A DNA stretch of 43,486 nt, taken from a virus. Below the pieces are notes generated by a model that did not search any database, was not told the origin of the DNA, and worked only from the letters and a program-made list of their open reading frames with translations. Within the stretch, counting starts at the first letter, position 1. Each line of letters starts with the position of its first letter. Made by a program: the position numbers and the translations under genes. Of this stretch, positions 6,423 to 14,399 are shown piece by piece. Where the stretch lies: IMG/VR virus record IMGVR_UViG_3300049489_000673, positions 1 to 43,486 of that record; one strand, 5' to 3'.

Positions 6423-7312
6423 TCCAGCTCGCCTCTGGAGAGGTCCGATCGGCGTGGCTAGAGGCCCGCACCACCGGGATCGGTGCGTCCGAGTCCGTCT
6501 GCCTGCTGGGCCTGCCCGGCGCATGGGGGAGCCCGCTCCGAGTGTGGCGAGCCAAGGTCCACCCCGAGGCTGACGACCGGGAGGAGACCGAGCGGCTGGC
6601 TATCGGCCGGGCGCTAGAGGAGACGATCCTTGGGCTGGTAGCCCAGCGCGCCGGAGTCCTCGCCCGCCCGAATCGGGCGCTCTACGCGCACGACGAGATC
6701 CGCCACCTAATCGCCACGCCCGACGGGTTCGGGGCGACTGAGGGACGACCCTTCGGCGTCGAGATCAAAAACGTGAGCGAGTGGGCGGGCCGCACTTGGG
6801 ACGACGTCCCGGCGCCCTACCTCTGCCAGTGCCAGCACGGGATGCTGGTGACCGGCTACTCCCTCTGGCTCTTCGGCGCGCTGGTCGGGGGCAACCGCGT
6901 AGTGTGGCGATGGGTGACGGAGGACCTCGCTTTCCAGATTCGGATCCGTCGTGCCTGCGCCGAGCTGTGGGCGCGAGTCAAGCGAGGAGAGCCCCCACCC
7001 GCTACCGAGGGAGACGCGCCCGGAGTGCTCGCCGGGATCGTCCGTGAGGGTGACGCCGGAGAGATCGACGGCGCGTCAGAGCTGGATCGCTGGCTCGACT
7101 TGCGCGGCCAAGAATCGCGACTGAAAGCCGAGCTGAAGTCGATCGAAGCGAAGCGCAAGGCAGTCGAAACCGACCTAGCCGCCAAGCTCGGAGAGAACTC
7201 CTCGGGCACGATCGGAAACCACCGACTAGGCTGGCGCTACACCGTGCGCAACGGATACGTTGTCCAGCCCACCGCAATCCAAGCCTTTGAGATCAAGGAG
7301 ATCAAGTCATGA
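6419..7312 (+). CDS. YqaJ-type viral exonuclease (lambda-exo-like fold)
   Basis: The 297-residue product has the family signature: TGIGASESVCLLGLP near residue 20, LIATPDGFG with the metal-binding Asp, FGVEIKNVSEW with the Glu-x-Lys pair, and APYLCQCQHGMLVTGYSLWL (the 'Y..Q.Q..M' helix). This is the nuclease core of YqaJ/lambda exonuclease, which resects one strand of double-stranded ends. A C-terminal coiled-coil (about 215-255) and a short beta region follow. It overlaps the RecT gene by 4 bp (ATGA), giving the classic exonuclease-annealase pair. The start is GTG at 6419. Confidence 0.9.
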   Translation: MIQLASGEVRSAWLEARTTGIGASESVCLLGLPGAWGSPLRVWRAKVHPEADDREETERLAIGRALEETILGLVAQRAGVLARPNRALYAHDEIRHLIATPDGFGATEGRPFGVEIKNVSEWAGRTWDDVPAPYLCQCQHGMLVTGYSLWLFGALVGGNRVVWRWVTEDLAFQIRIRRACAELWARVKRGEPPPATEGDAPGVLAGIVREGDAGEIDGASELDRWLDLRGQESRLKAELKSIEAKRKAVETDLAAKLGENSSGTIGNHRLGWRYTVRNGYVVQPTAIQAFEIKEIKS

Positions 7313-8115
7313 AAACAGACGCCACCGGACAGATCCAACCGCCAGCAACAGCCCTCGCCACCCGTGAGGCTACGCCCCAGGGCACACTCATCGAGCTTGT
7401 TCGCAGCCGCACAGCGGACATCGCCCAAGTGCTCCCGAGGCACCTCAGCCCCGACCGCATGGCGCGAATCACGATGACCGCGATCCGCCGGACACCGAAG
7501 CTCGCAGAGTGCGACCGACTCAGCTTCCTCGGCGCTCTCTTCTCCGCCGCCGCCATTGGCCTGGAACCCAACACTCCCCTGGGCCACGCCTATCTGATCC
7601 CCTACGGCAAGGAGTGCCAGTTGGTGATCGGCTACCAGGGCATGATCGAGCTTGCGCGCCGAAGTGGGCAACTCAAGTCGATCCAGGCTTTCGCGGTCTA
7701 CGCGGGCGACGAATTCAATTTCACCCTCGGCCTTGACCCGAGCCTCCACCACGTCCCGAACCTCGACCATGCGGGCTATGGTGAGCCCGAGTCGCTGGTC
7801 AAGGTCTACGCCGTCGCGACGCTGGAAAGCGGGGAACGGATCTTCGAGGTACTCACCCGCAAGCAAGTCCTCGCCCATCGCGACCGTGGCGGCTACGCCA
7901 GAGCGAAGGCCAAGGGAGCCACTACGTCTTGGGATACCGACTTCGTGGAGATGGCCCGCAAGACGGCAGTGCGCGCGATCTTCCGGTGGTTGCCCAAGTC
8001 GGCGGAGATCGCGAGGGTCGAAGAGTTGGAGCAAGCCGCAGAGCGAGGCTCGCCGGTCATTGACGCGGAGATCCTTGATGCCCTCCCTGAGCTGGAGTCG
8101 TCCAATGCGCAGTGA
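7309..8115 (+). CDS. recT: RecT single-strand annealing protein
   Basis: The 268-residue product matches the RecT family in length and in its core: RMARITMTAIRRTPKLAECD, then FLGALFSAAAIGLEPNTPLG, AYLIPYGKECQLVIGYQGMI and ELARRSGQLKSIQAFAVYAG. RecT coats resected 3' strands and anneals them to complementary DNA. The C-terminal FVEMARKTAVRAIFRWLPKS helix is also typical. The preceding exonuclease and nearby SSB supply the other parts of a phage recombination pathway. Confidence 0.95.
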   Translation: MKTDATGQIQPPATALATREATPQGTLIELVRSRTADIAQVLPRHLSPDRMARITMTAIRRTPKLAECDRLSFLGALFSAAAIGLEPNTPLGHAYLIPYGKECQLVIGYQGMIELARRSGQLKSIQAFAVYAGDEFNFTLGLDPSLHHVPNLDHAGYGEPESLVKVYAVATLESGERIFEVLTRKQVLAHRDRGGYARAKAKGATTSWDTDFVEMARKTAVRAIFRWLPKSAEIARVEELEQAAERGSPVIDAEILDALPELESSNAQ

Positions 8116-8329
8116 GCCCATGACCGCAGAGCTTGCGGCGAAGCTCCCGACGCCTGCCGGGTCGGTGCTACGCCACGATGGGCGGCGCTATTACGTCGAC
8201 TTCGTGACGCCGCTGGCCGACCCGTGGCCCCTGCTGGCGCACGCCTGCAAGATGGCCGCGAATGGCCGAGTGAGCCCCGAATTTGTCTTGGACCTGAAGC
8301 AATTGATCGACGAGGAGGTGGGAGCGTGA
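8105..8329 (+). CDS. Small hypothetical protein after RecT
   Basis: A 74-residue frame starts at an ATG at 8105 inside the RecT end. An alternative ATG at 8120 lies 4 bases after the RecT stop and would give 69 residues. A beta-hairpin-like start (SVLRHDGRRYYVDFVTPLAD) leads into a helical end (SPEFVLDLKQLIDEEVGA). No family was recognised. It ends in a GTGA overlap with the next gene. Confidence 0.6.
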   Translation: MRSEPMTAELAAKLPTPAGSVLRHDGRRYYVDFVTPLADPWPLLAHACKMAANGRVSPEFVLDLKQLIDEEVGA

Positions 8330-8748
8330 ACAAGCCAGAAATTGAAGATCTGCCAGTGAGCGACGAAGTGAAGTCGGTCCTCATTGGATACACGTTGACC
8401 GAGTATAAAACCCTCGGTGCAGTAGTCGCCGGGGCTCCTCCTGTACAAGTCGTCATGGCGCCGCCCATGATCTCAGGGACCGCCCAAAGGCTACTGGAAT
8501 CGGGGGAACTGATCGTCAAGTTCAGGGCGAAAGTAGTCACCCCCAAGTCCCATCAAGAGATCCTCGACTCATGGCCCCATGGCTACCGAGTGTCAAAGCA
8601 CCCCGGGGTCGTCCCCGAGTTCCCCTACCGGTGGACCGTGGATGTGTACAGTGGCATGGGGTCAGTTAGGTGGTCATCCACCGAGCACACAACTCGCGAG
8701 AACGCCATCCGCGAAGCAGCCAAGTGGTGCAAGGGAGCGACGCCATGA
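8326..8748 (+). CDS. Hypothetical early protein
   Basis: The 140-residue product begins at a GTG (VNKPEIEDLPVSDEVKSVLI) that overlaps the previous stop. It has a helical N terminus, a middle with APPMISGTAQRLLESGELIV, and an aromatic-rich beta C-terminal half (EFPYRWTVDVYSGMGSVRWS). It ends in an ATGA overlap with SSB. No known family was recognised. Position between RecT and SSB suggests a recombination or replication accessory role, an inference from neighbours only. Confidence 0.6.
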   Translation: MNKPEIEDLPVSDEVKSVLIGYTLTEYKTLGAVVAGAPPVQVVMAPPMISGTAQRLLESGELIVKFRAKVVTPKSHQEILDSWPHGYRVSKHPGVVPEFPYRWTVDVYSGMGSVRWSSTEHTTRENAIREAAKWCKGATP

Positions 8749-9134
8749 GCGACGGGGCAAACCTCTGCACATTCGTTGGCACACTCGGGCGAGATCCCGA
8801 GCTGCGCTACACCCGCACGAAGTCCGAAGCGATCCTCAACTTCTCGATCGCCTGCTCAGAAAGCTACCGGCAAGGGAACGAGTGGAAAGAGCGTACCGAG
8901 TGGGTGCCTGTGACTGTGTGGGGCAAGCGGGCCGAGTCACTGGCGAAGCTACTCGTAAAAGGTTCCCGCGTGGTAGTGATCGGCAAGTACCACACTAGCA
9001 AGTCCGACGGCCGTGAGGGCGAGGTGCGCTACTTCACGTCGATCCAAGCGACCAACGTAATCCTGGCCGGCGGGAAGCGGGCCGAATCGACCGAGAGTCA
9101 ACCCGAGCAAGGCGACGACCCGTTGCCGTTTTGA
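8745..9134 (+). CDS. ssb: Single-stranded DNA-binding protein
   Basis: The 129-residue product has the SSB OB-fold: CTFVGTLGRDPELRYTRT, then ILNFSIACSESYRQGNEW, TEWVPVTVWGKRAESLAKLL and KGSRVVVIGKYHTSK. It ends in the acidic tail GDDPLPF, the docking tip that recruits exonucleases and other repair proteins to SSB. It is shorter than E. coli SSB (178), as many phage forms are. The ATG at 8745 overlaps the previous gene. A longer upstream frame is discarded because it would run into the preceding gene without SSB similarity. Confidence 0.95.
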   Translation: MSDGANLCTFVGTLGRDPELRYTRTKSEAILNFSIACSESYRQGNEWKERTEWVPVTVWGKRAESLAKLLVKGSRVVVIGKYHTSKSDGREGEVRYFTSIQATNVILAGGKRAESTESQPEQGDDPLPF

Positions 9135-9140
9135 GGGACC

Positions 9141-10094
9141 ATGAAAAACGAAACCACCATCACAGTCGTCTATCCCGTCACCATCGAGGGCCTACGGGCG
9201 GAGTTGGAGCCCCTGAAGCTCGCGACCTTCGACGCACCCAAGAGCTACGCGCAGGGCGTCAAGGCTATCGCTACCTGCCGCAACCTGCGGGTCGCCATCG
9301 AGGCCCGCCGCAAGGACCTCAAGGCGGACTCACTCGCCTACGGGCGCAAGGTGGACGCTGTAGCCAAGGAGCTTACCGCCATCATCGAGGAGGTGGAGGA
9401 GCCGCTCAAGTTGGCCAAGTCCGCCGTGGACGAGGCCAAGGAGCGGGCGAAGCGGGAGGCTGAGGAGGCGGAGCGAGCCAGGGTGGAGGCTGAGCTGAGG
9501 GCCCAGCGTGAAGCCGAGGAGGCCCGTCTAGCATCCGAGCGAGCGGCGGAGGAGGCACGCATCGCCGAGGAGCGTCGGGCCGCAGAGGAGGCCGCCAGGG
9601 CCGAGCGCGAGCGCCTTGCAGCAGAGCGCGCCGAACTGGACCGTCAGCGGGCGGAGCTGGAAGCGGCCCGGAAGGCTGAGGAGGCGCGACAGGCTGAGGC
9701 GCGACGTGCCGAAGAGGAGCGCCTGGCCGCCATCCGTCGCGAGGAGGAAGCTCGCCAGGCCGAGGAGCGCGCCAAGCTTGAGGCGGAGCGCCGGGAGCTG
9801 GAGCGTCAGAGGGTCGAGGCCGAAGCGAAGGCCCGCGCCGAGCGTGAGGCGGCCGAGCGTGCACGTCTGGCAGAGGAGGCACGGGTTGCCGAGCTTGAGC
9901 GACAGGCGGCGCTACAGGCCAGGCTAGAGGCCCTGCGCCCAGACCGGGAGAAGCTTGCCGGGTTCGCCTCCGCCATCCGGGCGCTGAAGGCCCCCGAGGT
10001 GACCAGTCGCGAGGCTCAGCAGGCCCTCGACTGCGCAGTGCTCGCACTGTCCGATGCAGCGTCAGACCTGGAGACGTTTGGGGTGGAGCCATGA
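9141..10094 (+). CDS. DUF1351-like coiled-coil recombination-associated protein
   Basis: The 317-residue product starts with a folded domain (TTITVVYPVTIEGLRAELEP, then AIEARRKDLKADSLAYGRKV) like the DUF1351 group found beside phage RecT/SSB genes. Residues about 85-270 are an unbroken Glu/Arg/Ala-rich charged coiled-coil. A short C-terminal domain follows (FASAIRALKAPEVTSREAQQ). It probably forms long rods or dimers. The coil composition makes family matching unreliable, so the assignment rests on the N-terminal domain and neighbourhood. The ATG is 6 bp after the SSB stop, with GAGGGA upstream. Confidence 0.65.
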   Translation: MKNETTITVVYPVTIEGLRAELEPLKLATFDAPKSYAQGVKAIATCRNLRVAIEARRKDLKADSLAYGRKVDAVAKELTAIIEEVEEPLKLAKSAVDEAKERAKREAEEAERARVEAELRAQREAEEARLASERAAEEARIAEERRAAEEAARAERERLAAERAELDRQRAELEAARKAEEARQAEARRAEEERLAAIRREEEARQAEERAKLEAERRELERQRVEAEAKARAEREAAERARLAEEARVAELERQAALQARLEALRPDREKLAGFASAIRALKAPEVTSREAQQALDCAVLALSDAASDLETFGVEP

Positions 10095-10393
10095 AAGCCT
10101 CAATAGAGATCGACGCCCGCCTGGACGCCATCCGGGAGCGCCGCGAGGAGATGTGCCTAGACGACCGCCCGGAGGATGGGACGGAGCGGGAGGCGCCCAC
10201 CCCACCCGCCGACAGAGCCGCGCGGGAGTTTTGGGAGCGGGAGTTCGAACGGCGTGACGCGTTATCAGTGGCGCGAGTTTGCGTGGGCACGCCCGACGCA
10301 GACAGAGAGCTAGCCAGCGAGATGGCAGGTCACGGACGACGCGCAGACGCCGCCCTGGCAGAGTGGCGCAAGCGCTGGGGAGGTGCCAAGTGA
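10091..10393 (+). CDS. Charged hypothetical protein
   Basis: The 100-residue product is Glu/Arg/Asp-rich and mostly helical (MKASIEIDARLDAIRERREE and FWEREFERRDALSVARVCVG). It overlaps the coiled-coil gene by ATGA and the next gene by GTGA. No family was recognised. Confidence 0.55.
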   Translation: MKASIEIDARLDAIRERREEMCLDDRPEDGTEREAPTPPADRAAREFWEREFERRDALSVARVCVGTPDADRELASEMAGHGRRADAALAEWRKRWGGAK

Positions 10394-10740
10394 CCTGCCC
10401 GCTCAACAGGTGCGACGGGAGCGGGTGGATTGCCGAGGCGGATTGGCCGCTGGACGAGAGCGGGCCACGGGTGCGCCACGAGCCCTGCTCCTGCCACGGG
10501 TGGCGGCCAATCGAGGAGGCCACCGACTACGACCGCGACGGATGCCACGTCCTGAGTGCTGGGCGCATGAGGGAGGCGTACTGGGACAGCTACCTGGGCG
10601 AGCCAAGCGACGAGCCCCCAGGCTGGTACTCGGTCCACACATGCAGGCGCCTCGACCCCCAGCCCACCCACTACTTCCCGCGCCCGCTGGCGCCGGAGCT
10701 GACAACGACTGAGACCACTGAGAGGAGAGACGACCAATGA
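10390..10740 (+). CDS. Small zinc-binding protein with DnaJ-like Cys motifs
   Basis: The 116-residue product starts at GTG (10390), overlapping the previous stop. It opens VTCPLNRCDGSGWIAEADWP and continues to HEPCSCHGWRPIEEATDYDR. The C-x4-C-D-G-S-G-W and C-x-C pairs resemble the zinc-binding modules of DnaJ-type proteins, probably one zinc site. The C-terminal half (AYWDSYLGEPSDEPPGWYSV) is aromatic and acidic. The role is unknown. Confidence 0.6.
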   Translation: MTCPLNRCDGSGWIAEADWPLDESGPRVRHEPCSCHGWRPIEEATDYDRDGCHVLSAGRMREAYWDSYLGEPSDEPPGWYSVHTCRRLDPQPTHYFPRPLAPELTTTETTERRDDQ

Positions 10741-10910
10741 CTGACGAAACCGTCCGACTGCGCGAGTTGATCTATGCGGCGTATTTCGTGGCTGAATACC
10801 GCGAGGTTGCCGCAAGAGGAGGGAACGGCGTCGCAATCGACGACGTGCCGCGCATCCACGAAGAAGCCAGAGCAGTCGCCGAAATCTGGGAGGAGGGGAC
10901 GCAACCATGA
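10737..10910 (+). CDS. 57-residue early protein
   Basis: A short gene (MTDETVRLRELIYAAYFVAE to AVAEIWEEGTQP) has 4-bp ATGA overlaps at both ends, exactly filling the space between its neighbours. A GAGGAGAGACG tract precedes the ATG. It is acidic and predicted helical. No family was recognised. The perfect fit in the overlap chain is the main support. Confidence 0.6.
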   Translation: MTDETVRLRELIYAAYFVAEYREVAARGGNGVAIDDVPRIHEEARAVAEIWEEGTQP

Positions 10911-11710
10911 CTGACCGACACGTAATGACCGAGGACGAGGCCCGCGCGTTGCCGTGGCCGGACAAGGTGACGCCACACAAGACCGGAAACGCTTGGCGAT
11001 GGGATGGGTGGTGCGGTCCTCACGCTATTTCTGACCTCTGCTGCGCCGTCGCCAACGGCTACCTGCCCCGCGCCGTCCTCGACCACGCCATCGCGGCGAG
11101 TAGGGGGGAGGAGTGGTTGCCAGGCGCATGGCGCCAAGCGATAGAAGAGACCAGGCAGGAGCGCAGCGAGGTCCGAGCGCAAGCTGGTAGGCTCCTAAAG
11201 CGGGTCAACGAACTGGAGGCGGCCCTCCTCGCTGCCGACGACAAGCGCAAGTCCCACGGCCGGCGAATCACGGAACTAGAGCAGGAGAACGCCACCCTGC
11301 GCAACACGCTGGCCCGCTGGCGCTCACTAGACGGGCGCAAGGAGGACCTAGGCGACCGCTACGACGACCAGCGGGTGAGGGACTTCAGGGCGAAGCTCAA
11401 GGCGCAAGCGGACCACGCCTGGACGCCGGAGCGCAAGGAGGCGGCGGTGCTCCTGGCTAAGTGGGTCCGCGCCAACGGTGACACCCACCGCGCAGTGGAC
11501 ATCGTCGACCCGCCACCGCCCCTGCCGGAGATTGCGCCGTGTCCGCGTTGTGGTCTATTGTGTGAGCTTTTCGTCGGTCATCACGGGCGATACGTCGGGT
11601 GCAACACTGACGGGTGCTCATGGGTGGGCCCCTTTGCTCCGACCGACCGCGCTGCCATCGACGCCCACAACCGCGAGGCCGCCGCGCTGAAGGGGGTGGG
11701 CCGTGGCTGA
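10907..11710 (+). CDS. Coiled-coil protein with a Lar-like C-terminal zinc ribbon
   Basis: The 267-residue product has an N-terminal region with KTGNAWRWDGWCGPHAISDL, a central coiled-coil (about 75-140, ERSEVRAQAGRLLKRVNELE) and a C-terminal zinc ribbon: EIAPCPRCGLLCELFVGHH, then YVGCNTDGCSWVGPF and AAIDAHNREAA. That ribbon, ending in 'GP...A..A.N', is like restriction-alleviation (Lar-type) domains common in phages. Whether this protein counters restriction is not shown, and the ribbon occurs in many phage proteins of unknown job. Confidence 0.6.
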   Translation: MTDRHVMTEDEARALPWPDKVTPHKTGNAWRWDGWCGPHAISDLCCAVANGYLPRAVLDHAIAASRGEEWLPGAWRQAIEETRQERSEVRAQAGRLLKRVNELEAALLAADDKRKSHGRRITELEQENATLRNTLARWRSLDGRKEDLGDRYDDQRVRDFRAKLKAQADHAWTPERKEAAVLLAKWVRANGDTHRAVDIVDPPPPLPEIAPCPRCGLLCELFVGHHGRYVGCNTDGCSWVGPFAPTDRAAIDAHNREAAALKGVGRG

Positions 11711-11963
11711 GCGGCACGTATGCGTTTCCTGGGCAGACCAGTCCAAGAGGCGACTGGAGTGCGTCTATGTGCCCGAGCGAGCACTGCACAGCGCGGCGCG
11801 CGAATACGGCTACGTCCCCGCCTCGGAGCTGGACGCCATCCTAAGCGCATCGTTTGAGCTACTTGAGTGGGCCGACAACTGGATGCCAGACGAAGCCAAC
11901 GACCAAGGCGCACGAGAGGCACGCAACAACCTGCGCAGACTACTGGAGGTGACCCGTGGCTGA
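11703..11963 (+). CDS. Small hypothetical protein (YVPAS-motif pair, first copy)
   Basis: The 86-residue product (GTG start, overlapping the previous gene by 8 bp) contains REYGYVPASELDAILSASFE and ends in a helix (ARNNLRRLLEVTRG). The next gene has the same plan with RERYVPASKLDREREVATEL and a similar end, so the two look like diverged tandem copies. No function is known. Confidence 0.6.
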   Translation: MAERHVCVSWADQSKRRLECVYVPERALHSAAREYGYVPASELDAILSASFELLEWADNWMPDEANDQGAREARNNLRRLLEVTRG

Positions 11964-12261
11964 GTATGAGGTGTATCTCTTCTGGACCGGTAGACAGTAC
12001 GTTCAGGCCGGACCTCACGTCCCAGACCGCGAACGCTACGTCCCCGCCTCGAAGCTGGACCGCGAGCGCGAGGTGGCAACGGAGCTGGCGCTGCAGCTAC
12101 AGCAGGCCCGCGCCGAGGTCGAGCGGCTCAGGGAGTGGCAGAGGGAGGCGGTTGCTGTTGTCGAGTACGTCGACAAGCTACTGGCTATCTCAGCTAATCC
12201 GGACGCCGCGCACCCGACGCTTTCCGCAGTGCGCAAACTACTCGCCGAGGTGCAGCCGTGA
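11956..12261 (+). CDS. Small hypothetical protein (YVPAS-motif pair, second copy)
   Basis: The 101-residue product (GTG start) has an N-terminal beta segment (AEYEVYLFWTGRQYVQAG), the shared motif YVPASKLDRE, then a coiled-coil (QLQQARAEVERLREWQREAV) and a C-terminal helix (LSAVRKLLAEVQP). It probably arose by duplication with the preceding gene. The GTG overlaps the previous stop by 8 bp. Confidence 0.6.
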   Translation: MAEYEVYLFWTGRQYVQAGPHVPDRERYVPASKLDREREVATELALQLQQARAEVERLREWQREAVAVVEYVDKLLAISANPDAAHPTLSAVRKLLAEVQP

Positions 12262-12920
12262 CACAGCCAAAGGAACGCCCCATCATCTTCAGCGGCCCCA
12301 TGGTCCGCGCCATCCTCGACGGGAGGAAGACGCAGACGCGGAGGCCAATCAAGCCGCAGCCGAAGGGACGCGGCGACTACTGGGACCTGTACGATGGCGG
12401 ACCAGAGTGGGCACTGTGGCTCCGCGACAACCGGATGAGCGAGCCTAGGACTTGGTGCTGCCCCTACGGCGCTCCAGGTGACCGCCTGTGGGTCAGGGAG
12501 ACGCACGCTATCGTCACAGGTCACGCATCCGACGACTATCCCAAGATCCACTACAAGGCCAACATGGCCGAGCACGATCACGATGGTCTTTCAGTGTGCC
12601 CGACTCCCAACGGGGCATCGCATTACGCCGGACCATGGCGCTCATCAATCCACATGTTCCGCTGGGCCTCACGCATCACACTAGAGGTCGTCAGCGTCAG
12701 GGTGGAGCGGTTGCAGGACATCACAGAGGAGGACGCCAGGGCAGAGGGCATCACAGACGGTGGGTGCCTGTCCTGTGGGATGCCAGAGCCGTGCGGGTGT
12801 AGTGCCCCGAAGCCATGCGCGCGCGATGGTTTCGTGGGGCTGTGGCGCGAAATCCACGGACACGACGACTGGTTCCGTGACCCCTGGGTCTGGGTCATCG
12901 AGTTCCGGAGGGTGACGTGA
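12258..12920 (+). CDS. ASCH-like phage protein
   Basis: The 220-residue product opens with the recognisable phage signature IIFSGPMVRAILDGRKTQTR, then a PYGAPGDRLWVRETHAIV block and RITLEVVSVRVERLQDITEE. It ends with FVGLWREIHGHDDWFRDPWV and WVIEFRRVT. These are features of ASCH-domain (PUA-like beta-barrel) proteins, predicted to bind RNA or modified nucleotides. A Cys cluster (CLSCGMPEPCGCSAP) sits before the last segment. Phage members are abundant, but their role is not established. GTG start. Confidence 0.75.
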   Translation: MTQPKERPIIFSGPMVRAILDGRKTQTRRPIKPQPKGRGDYWDLYDGGPEWALWLRDNRMSEPRTWCCPYGAPGDRLWVRETHAIVTGHASDDYPKIHYKANMAEHDHDGLSVCPTPNGASHYAGPWRSSIHMFRWASRITLEVVSVRVERLQDITEEDARAEGITDGGCLSCGMPEPCGCSAPKPCARDGFVGLWREIHGHDDWFRDPWVWVIEFRRVT

Positions 12921-13384
12921 TCAAAAAAAACAGGACCGAGCGAGATGAACTGGAAGCGGCGAAGTATGTCGCAAAGCAGATAGTCACTGACCTGGCAGAA
13001 GGCGTGGCGTGCATGGCGCGAGCCCGGAAGCTACGCGACGGGACAGGAGTCGACTGGTCGACTGTAGACTACGAGGCGTTCCTGCTGCTGCTCCCAGTGT
13101 CAACGGTGCGCAACCTGCTGGAGTACCTGCCGACGCTGGCCGAGCCGTGGGAAGTCGTGTCGATGACAAACCGCGAGGTGACCCGCGTGGAGCGACGCGG
13201 GCATGGGGATAGGATCGCCAGCGTCCACAGGCGCGGTGGTCGATGGATCGCGTTCGTTGGCTCGGCGATCGTCGAGTGGGACGGCGACTCTGTTGGGTGG
13301 CCATCAATTGATCTCGCAAAGGCAGCGTGCGATGCACGGCTACGTGATAGCGGCGTAGTGCTAACGGATGAGGTGCAGCCATGA
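12917..13384 (+). CDS. Hypothetical early protein
   Basis: The 155-residue product (GTG start) begins with a poly-lysine tract (VIKKNRTERDELEAAKYVAK), then a helical region (LLLLPVSTVRNLLEYLPTLA) and a beta-rich half (RVERRGHGDRIASVHRRGGR, WIAFVGSAIVEWDGDSVGWP). It has no membrane segment and was not assigned to a family. The stop overlaps the next ATG by 4 bp. Confidence 0.58.
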   Translation: MIKKNRTERDELEAAKYVAKQIVTDLAEGVACMARARKLRDGTGVDWSTVDYEAFLLLLPVSTVRNLLEYLPTLAEPWEVVSMTNREVTRVERRGHGDRIASVHRRGGRWIAFVGSAIVEWDGDSVGWPSIDLAKAACDARLRDSGVVLTDEVQP

Positions 13385-13599
13385 CCGCCCGAACCATCCG
13401 CCTAGCCGTCGTCATCCAGGACCCGGGGGAGTGGTGCGACAGCGGCAGCGGTGACACGTGGTGCCGACTACTGCGCCACGAGCGCCACCGGCAAGGGGTG
13501 CCGTACTGCTGCGCCGGTCACGTCGTGGACTTCCTGGGCTACCGCACGCGCCGCCCCCGGTCCTGCCGAGACGCGGAGCTGCGGGAGGTGCAACCATGA
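13381..13599 (+). CDS. Small Cys-rich hypothetical protein
   Basis: The 72-residue product begins MTARTIRLAVVIQDPGEWCD and contains VPYCCAGHVVDFLGYRTRRP. The spread-out Cys residues could bind a metal, but no classic zinc motif is clear. Its ATGA overlaps on both sides place it in the early chain. Confidence 0.5.
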   Translation: MTARTIRLAVVIQDPGEWCDSGSGDTWCRLLRHERHRQGVPYCCAGHVVDFLGYRTRRPRSCRDAELREVQP

Positions 13600-13913
13600 C
13601 CCGCCCCAGACGCTTCAGGCTTGACTCGGCGACGGCGGGGGAGATGGCATGGATCAGGACATACATCGAAGCACGTTGCATAGCGCGCAGGTTCCAGCCG
13701 TTCGCGCCTGTTCGCGCCCACCGCCTCCTCCTCCACTGGTGGGCCGCCGGGCACGACCCAAGGCGGGCGATGCTACGGTGTGACCTGTGCAGCGGCCATG
13801 GCATCTATGACGCCACTTGCATAGACGGAGAGCCCTGCGAGTGTCCGTCCTGCAACGGCTCCGGGCGCTACGATCTACCTCACGCCGACTGGAGGTGGGA
13901 CCGTGTGCAGTAG
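13596..13913 (+). CDS. Small zinc-binding protein, DnaJ-like CxxCxGxG motifs
   Basis: The 105-residue product has an N-terminal helical part (ATAGEMAWIRTYIEARCIAR) and a C-terminal module with two Cys pairs: RCDLCSGHGIYDATC and PCECPSCNGSGRYDLP. The CxxCxGxG spacing matches one zinc site of a DnaJ-type central domain. No J-domain is present, so it is not a co-chaperone. Nucleic-acid or protein binding is possible. Confidence 0.65.
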   Translation: MTRPRRFRLDSATAGEMAWIRTYIEARCIARRFQPFAPVRAHRLLLHWWAAGHDPRRAMLRCDLCSGHGIYDATCIDGEPCECPSCNGSGRYDLPHADWRWDRVQ

Positions 13914-14139
13914 ACCAGAGCGCAAGCGCAGGCGCCGAGCGCTACTCGGGCGCCGACAGGGGCGAGTCGTGGTGGACTGGCACGATGTTGAATTCACGTT
14001 GTGCGGTGAGGTGTTCCTCGGCTCAGCCAGGACGACCTGGGGCGCCGACGGCGGCATGCTTCAAGAGGTTAGGGTGACGGCTCCCGCTTGCGCGGAATAC
14101 ATCAAGATCGATTGCTCGATAGCGGAGGACCAGTCGTGA
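13903..14139 (+). CDS. Small basic hypothetical protein
   Basis: The 78-residue product (GTG at 13903, overlapping the previous gene by 11 bp) has a strongly basic N terminus (RPERKRRRRALLGRRQGR), which could bind nucleic acid, and then a beta-rich acidic part (VVVDWHDVEFTLCGEVFLGS). No family was recognised. Confidence 0.5.
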   Translation: MCSRPERKRRRRALLGRRQGRVVVDWHDVEFTLCGEVFLGSARTTWGADGGMLQEVRVTAPACAEYIKIDCSIAEDQS

Positions 14140-14399
14140 ACTTCGAGCCATTCAAAAAGGGCCGAGGATTGCTAGCTCGCGAGAGGCGCGCCCTGGTGGA
14201 GGCCGCGACGGAGCTAGCCAAGCGAGTCGACGAGCTGGAAGCCTGGAAGAAGCGCGCGGAGTGGTGCCTCAACAAGATTCAGTGTGTGTGCCATGATGAG
14301 TACGACTGCCCCGCCTGCGACGCCCGGTACTCGCTCCTGCACGGCAACGGTCCTGCGGTCGTGACCATCAAGCCGGGGCCCGGGAGTCCAGCGCCATGA
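14136..14399 (+). CDS. Coiled-coil plus zinc-ribbon small protein
   Basis: The 87-residue product (GTG start, GTGA overlap) has a basic start (NFEPFKKGRGLLARERRAL), a helix (LAKRVDELEAWKKRAEWCLN) and a Cys cluster (KIQCVCHDEYDCPACDARY) suited to one zinc ion. No specific family was recognised. Confidence 0.55.
   Translation: MNFEPFKKGRGLLARERRALVEAATELAKRVDELEAWKKRAEWCLNKIQCVCHDEYDCPACDARYSLLHGNGPAVVTIKPGPGSPAP

Noticed and set aside
6066-6524. Collagen-like PGGV-repeat protein on the minus strand
   Set aside because: It is the exact complement of the Ala-rich tandem repeat, is antisense to genes of a continuous operon, and has no supporting context.
7237-8121. Long minus-strand frame opposite RecT
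   Set aside because: It mirrors the RecT coding frame at high GC, interrupts the early operon's strand pattern, and no family was recognised.
9406-10290. Long minus-strand frame opposite the coiled-coil gene
   Set aside because: Its Pro/Arg/Ser-rich sequence is the antisense of Glu/Arg/Ala codons.
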